Below are positions 5,033-7,299 of a stretch of 7,299 nt of DNA, piece after piece. Below the pieces are notes generated by a model. That model made no database searches. It was not told where the DNA came from and worked only from the letters and a program-made list of their open reading frames with translations. Position numbers and translations under genes: made by a program. The number at the start of each line of letters is the position of its first letter. Position 1 is the first letter of the stretch. The stretch is from Treponema sp. (GTDB lineage Bacteria > Spirochaetota > Spirochaetia > Treponematales > Treponemataceae): the NCBI GenBank assembly GCA_016297805.1, contig JAEDFX010000109.1, forward strand, positions 1 to 7,299, written 5' to 3'.

Positions 5033-6344
5033 TTTCAGCTCCTTTCATAGGGGCGTTATTCAAGCCTGAATCATGAATATTTTTTGAATTTTGATTGATA
5101 ATCTGCATTCTTTCAATTCTATGAGCCTGTATTTTCTTTACTATAAATGTCCAATCTTCGAATTCTACTTTATCTCCAACTTGAGGCATTCTATCAATCT
5201 GTTCTGTGAACCATCCTCCGATTGTTTCATTTATATTAGAATCCAGGGTTACATGAAGCTGTTCTTTTAAATCCCTTATTAAAGTAACTCCGTTTATTTC
5301 AAAATCCTTTTTATTTTCGACTAAATCAAGATCAAAAATTTTTCCTCGCAAAGTATTATCACCAGGAAGAGCGAAAATTTGTTTTGCAATATCTCGTTCA
5401 GTAATTACACCATCTGTTCCCGAATATTCATCAACGATAATTGCCATAGCATGATGATTTTCAAACAAAAGCCTTCTGACTGCTGTTATTTTAGTAGTCC
5501 CGAGAATAAACAAAGGAGGTCGCATTACCTTCTTTACATCAAATTCTGTCTGCTTTTCTTTGTATGGCAGCATATCTTTTAAATATAAAATTCCAGTTAT
5601 ATCATCTATTGATTTTCTATAAACCGGGAACCGGGTATAATTGAGACGTTCAGAAAGTTCAACAACTTCTCTAAAAGTAAGTGTTTCTGGAATTGCGGAA
5701 ATTCTTGTTCTTGGAACCATTATTTCCTGAGCTTCCAGGTCTGTAAATTTGAAAACCTGGTTCATCATTCTGTTTTCATTTTTGTTAATGACACCAACTT
5801 CTGAACTCATTTCAAAGAAGGTTTTTATTTCTTCTTCTGTATAAGATTGCTTCTTTGCTTTTGTATGAATTCCAAAAAGACGTAAAACACATCTGGCTAT
5901 AAAAGTCACAATAGTGACCAGAGGAGTCATAACTGTTACAACAATCTTTACAAAACCAGACAAAGCATAGGCTATCTTATCCGGACATCTGGTTGAAATT
6001 GTTTTTGGGGTAATTTCTCCAAATATAAGCAAAAGGATTGTGGCTACTAAAGTAGCTATTCCGACTCCCTTCTCGCCAAACATTTCCAAGGCAATGGAAG
6101 TCATAATAGAAGAAATAAAGATATTAACAAGATCGTTTGAAACAAGAAGGGAATTTATAAGCTTTTCCTTCTTGTCCAGCAATTTTCCGGCTCGGATTGC
6201 TCTTTTATCTTTATTCTTTCTTAGAATTCGAAGCCGTAATTTATTCATCCCCAAAAAAGAACTTTCGGAGATTGAAAACAACATAGACAGTATTATTAAT
6301 ACTACTAATAAAATAATTAAAAAAACCGAGGGGTAATCGTCCAT
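5025..6344 (-). CDS. CNNM/CBS/CorC_HlyC membrane protein (TlyC/CorC-like), canonical copy
   Basis: 439 residues from the ATG at 6342-6344. I prefer this to the in-frame ATG at 6360-6362, which has no ribosome binding site and would overlap the upstream gene, whereas this one has GAGGAA 4 nt before it. The CNNM domain (about 1-155) has hydrophobic segments near 6-25, 64-88, 95-113 and 126-155. It carries the canonical FGEITPK motif (108-114). The CBS pair (about 205-325) has EIMVPRTRI (207-215), TRFPVY (237-242) and the signature VDEYSGTDGVITERDI (304-319). The CorC_HlyC domain (about 335-415) includes NETIGGWFTEQIDRMPQVGD (372-391). After residue 415 there is a short polar tail, which carries the start of the next gene. 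A role in Mg2+/divalent cation export at the inner membrane is family knowledge; the substrate is not shown here. It sits between the lipoprotein gene (1-bp gap) and its own paralogue (8-bp overlap). Confidence 0.95.
   Translation of the reverse strand: MDDYPSVFLIILLVVLIILSMLFSISESSFLGMNKLRLRILRKNKDKRAIRAGKLLDKKEKLINSLLVSNDLVNIFISSIMTSIALEMFGEKGVGIATLVATILLLIFGEITPKTISTRCPDKIAYALSGFVKIVVTVMTPLVTIVTFIARCVLRLFGIHTKAKKQSYTEEEIKTFFEMSSEVGVINKNENRMMNQVFKFTDLEAQEIMVPRTRISAIPETLTFREVVELSERLNYTRFPVYRKSIDDITGILYLKDMLPYKEKQTEFDVKKVMRPPLFILGTTKITAVRRLLFENHHAMAIIVDEYSGTDGVITERDIAKQIFALPGDNTLRGKIFDLDLVENKKDFEINGVTLIRDLKEQLHVTLDSNINETIGGWFTEQIDRMPQVGDKVEFEDWTFIVKKIQAHRIERMQIINQNSKNIHDSGLNNAPMKGAENE
5039..5045 (-). 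promoter_or_regulatory. Ribosome binding site of the downstream CNNM gene
   Basis: Read on the minus strand, AAAGGAG lies 6 nt before the ATG at 5032, inside the last codons of the upstream paralogue. With the 8-bp overlap of the two frames this favours coupled translation of the pair. Confidence 0.78.
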
Positions 6345-6345
6345 T

Positions 6346-7299
6346 CTATTCCTCAGTAGCATTCATAGCAGCAATTGAACTCATTATATACTGAGCAACT
6401 GCTTGAATTGAAGCTACATCATCACTTTCTGGAGCCGCTTCTATAGACTTCTGAAGATATTCAAGAATTGATTTATAATCAGAAGAGCCTGACATGGCAA
6501 GAATATATGCTCCCATATAATAGGCCTGTTGTTTATGCTCAGGTAACAAAGATGGTTCATCACAAAGCTTTATATACACCTGTGCTGCACCTTCTGCATT
6601 TCCTTTCATAAAAAATTCAGAACCTTCTACATCTGCATTAGCAAGCAGATACTTACTCAATAATCCAGATTCATTATTTTTGTCCAATTTAATTACAGTT
6701 TTTATTAAATCTGAAAACAAGAATCTGTATGTCATATCTGTCGATTCATACAATGCATCAATAGCAGAAATCTTTTCCAGATTTGAACCTTTTTTTACTG
6801 CTTCAAACATAGCATGTTTTTCTTGAATATTTAAAGACTGATTCTCAAGTAAAGCTTTAAATTCTTCATAATTTTGAGTTCCATCTTCATATTCTAATTC
6901 ACAGATATAATATTTATCTTTTGAAAGAACATAAAAAGCTGGTGTTGACTGTACATTCAACAATGAAGCAAACTGAGAATTTCTCTGCATAATATCAGCA
7001 TAATCAGCTGATTTTTTCTGTTCTTTTTTTGAAGCAGTTTCTTTTACAACAGTTTTTTCATAGGAACTTTGTGAAAAATCCATATGAACTACCGCATAAC
7101 TGGAAAGAATATCTTTTTTGAATGAATCAGATTTTAAAATATTCTCAATTACAGCAGAACTGTACATATCATCATCTGCCATTGTAATAGCAACAAGAAT
7201 ATCTTTATTTTTTTTATTTGCCAGAGCTGCTGCAGTATCAATTTCCTGAAAAAAGCCATTTTCATCTGTTTTGTTGTTTCCACAACTGATAAATATTGA
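6346..7299 (-). CDS. Lipoprotein with thioredoxin-like fold lacking CxxC, plus a helical TPR-like C-terminus (5' end cut off)
   Basis: The frame stays open from the TAG at 6346-6348 to the right edge, about 317 codons, so the ATG at 7180-7182 is internal. The first visible residues are SIFISCGNNKTDENG. F-I-S-C-G fits a permissive spirochaetal lipobox, with the lipid-modified Cys at codon 7282-7284. Next, FFQEIDTAAALANKKNKDILVAIT and AVVHMDFSQ read like the first helix and strands of a thioredoxin-like (Thioredoxin_7/DUF255-type) domain. A later QSTPAFYVL has the cis-Pro of that fold. Where W-C-x-x-C should follow the first strand the protein has MADDDMYSS, so redox activity is unlikely. After about residue 145 (counting from the Cys) it becomes helical, with A-A-x-x-Y-x-x-L spacing like TPR repeats. 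It is the first visible gene of an operon with two CNNM proteins. Function unknown; a binding or scaffold role at the membrane is inference. Confidence 0.72.
   Translation of the reverse strand, partial: SIFISCGNNKTDENGFFQEIDTAAALANKKNKDILVAITMADDDMYSSAVIENILKSDSFKKDILSSYAVVHMDFSQSSYEKTVVKETASKKEQKKSADYADIMQRNSQFASLLNVQSTPAFYVLSKDKYYICELEYEDGTQNYEEFKALLENQSLNIQEKHAMFEAVKKGSNLEKISAIDALYESTDMTYRFLFSDLIKTVIKLDKNNESGLLSKYLLANADVEGSEFFMKGNAEGAAQVYIKLCDEPSLLPEHKQQAYYMGAYILAMSGSSDYKSILEYLQKSIEAAPESDDVASIQAVAQYIMSSIAAMNATEE
6349..6354 (-). promoter_or_regulatory. Ribosome binding site that decides the start of the 5025-6344 gene
   Basis: Read on the minus strand, GAGGAA lies 4 nt before the ATG at 6344 and within the last codons of the lipoprotein gene, whose TAG ends one base before that ATG. 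The alternative ATG at 6362 has no such site upstream. The arrangement suggests translational coupling of the two genes. Confidence 0.7.

Noticed and set aside
4653..5069. A 138-residue plus-strand open frame
   Set aside because: It is antisense to the transmembrane domain of the CNNM gene, with no ribosome binding site or family motif; it is a shadow.
3770..6344. Calling the two CNNM/CBS proteins hemolysins
   Set aside because: The label derives from Brachyspira TlyC. The domain layout points to divalent cation transport, and nothing in the sequence shows lytic activity.
6345..6362. A six-residue longer start (ATG at 6362) for the canonical CNNM protein
   Set aside because: There is no ribosome binding site before it, while the ATG at 6344 has GAGGAA 4 nt upstream and starts one base after the previous stop codon.
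7180..7182. ATG at 7182 as the start of the lipoprotein gene
   Set aside because: The reading frame upstream is open to the window edge and encodes a lipobox-like Cys and the first part of the thioredoxin-like domain, so this Met is internal.

Overview
The window is AT-rich and tightly packed, and I read it as chromosomal DNA from a spirochaete, most likely a host-associated (gut or rumen) Treponema. This is an inference. It rests on the low GC content, the lipoprotein with a permissive lipobox, a family of secreted proteins with 'MKKIVGILAVAAMATS'-type signal peptides and barrel-like C-termini, and a pair of TlyC/CorC-like proteins. There is no rRNA or tRNA gene to settle it, and I see no mobile element, CRISPR array or phage gene.

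Layout. (1) 1-829: two paralogous envelope proteins face each other tail to tail. The plus-strand gene is cut by the left edge, and both end on one symmetrical hairpin that can terminate transcription in both directions. (2) 1790-2012: a divergent intergenic region of about 220 bp. Leftward it holds a promoter, a hairpin at the predicted 5' end of the mRNA and a strong ribosome binding site for the complete envelope protein. Rightward it holds an extended -10 promoter so close to the ATG that the mRNA should be leaderless. (3) 2013-3773: an RluA-type pseudouridine synthase, followed 18 bp later by a protein I recognise as an omptin-family outer-membrane aspartyl protease with all four catalytic positions present. 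(4) 3770-7299, minus strand: a compact operon, read right to left, of a lipoprotein with a thioredoxin-like fold but no CxxC, then two tandem CNNM/CBS/CorC_HlyC membrane proteins. The genes overlap or abut. The operon's last stop codon overlaps the omptin stop codon.

How the genes relate. Much of the window concerns the cell envelope: two probable outer-membrane or periplasmic beta-proteins, an outer-membrane protease, a probable periplasm-facing lipoprotein, and two inner-membrane proteins of a family linked to Mg2+/divalent cation export. The pseudouridine synthase is the housekeeping exception.

The most notable element is the omptin-like protease. Known omptins need lipopolysaccharide for activity, and treponemes are generally considered to lack it. 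By hand alignment, the two LPS-phosphate-binding arginines of OmpT/Pla are replaced here by Asn and Glu, while the catalytic residues are kept. Next in interest are the leaderless promoter arrangement, the 5'-terminal mRNA hairpin, the divergence of the GE-x-x-PK motif in one CNNM paralogue, and the degenerate thioredoxin-like lipoprotein coupled to the CNNM pair.
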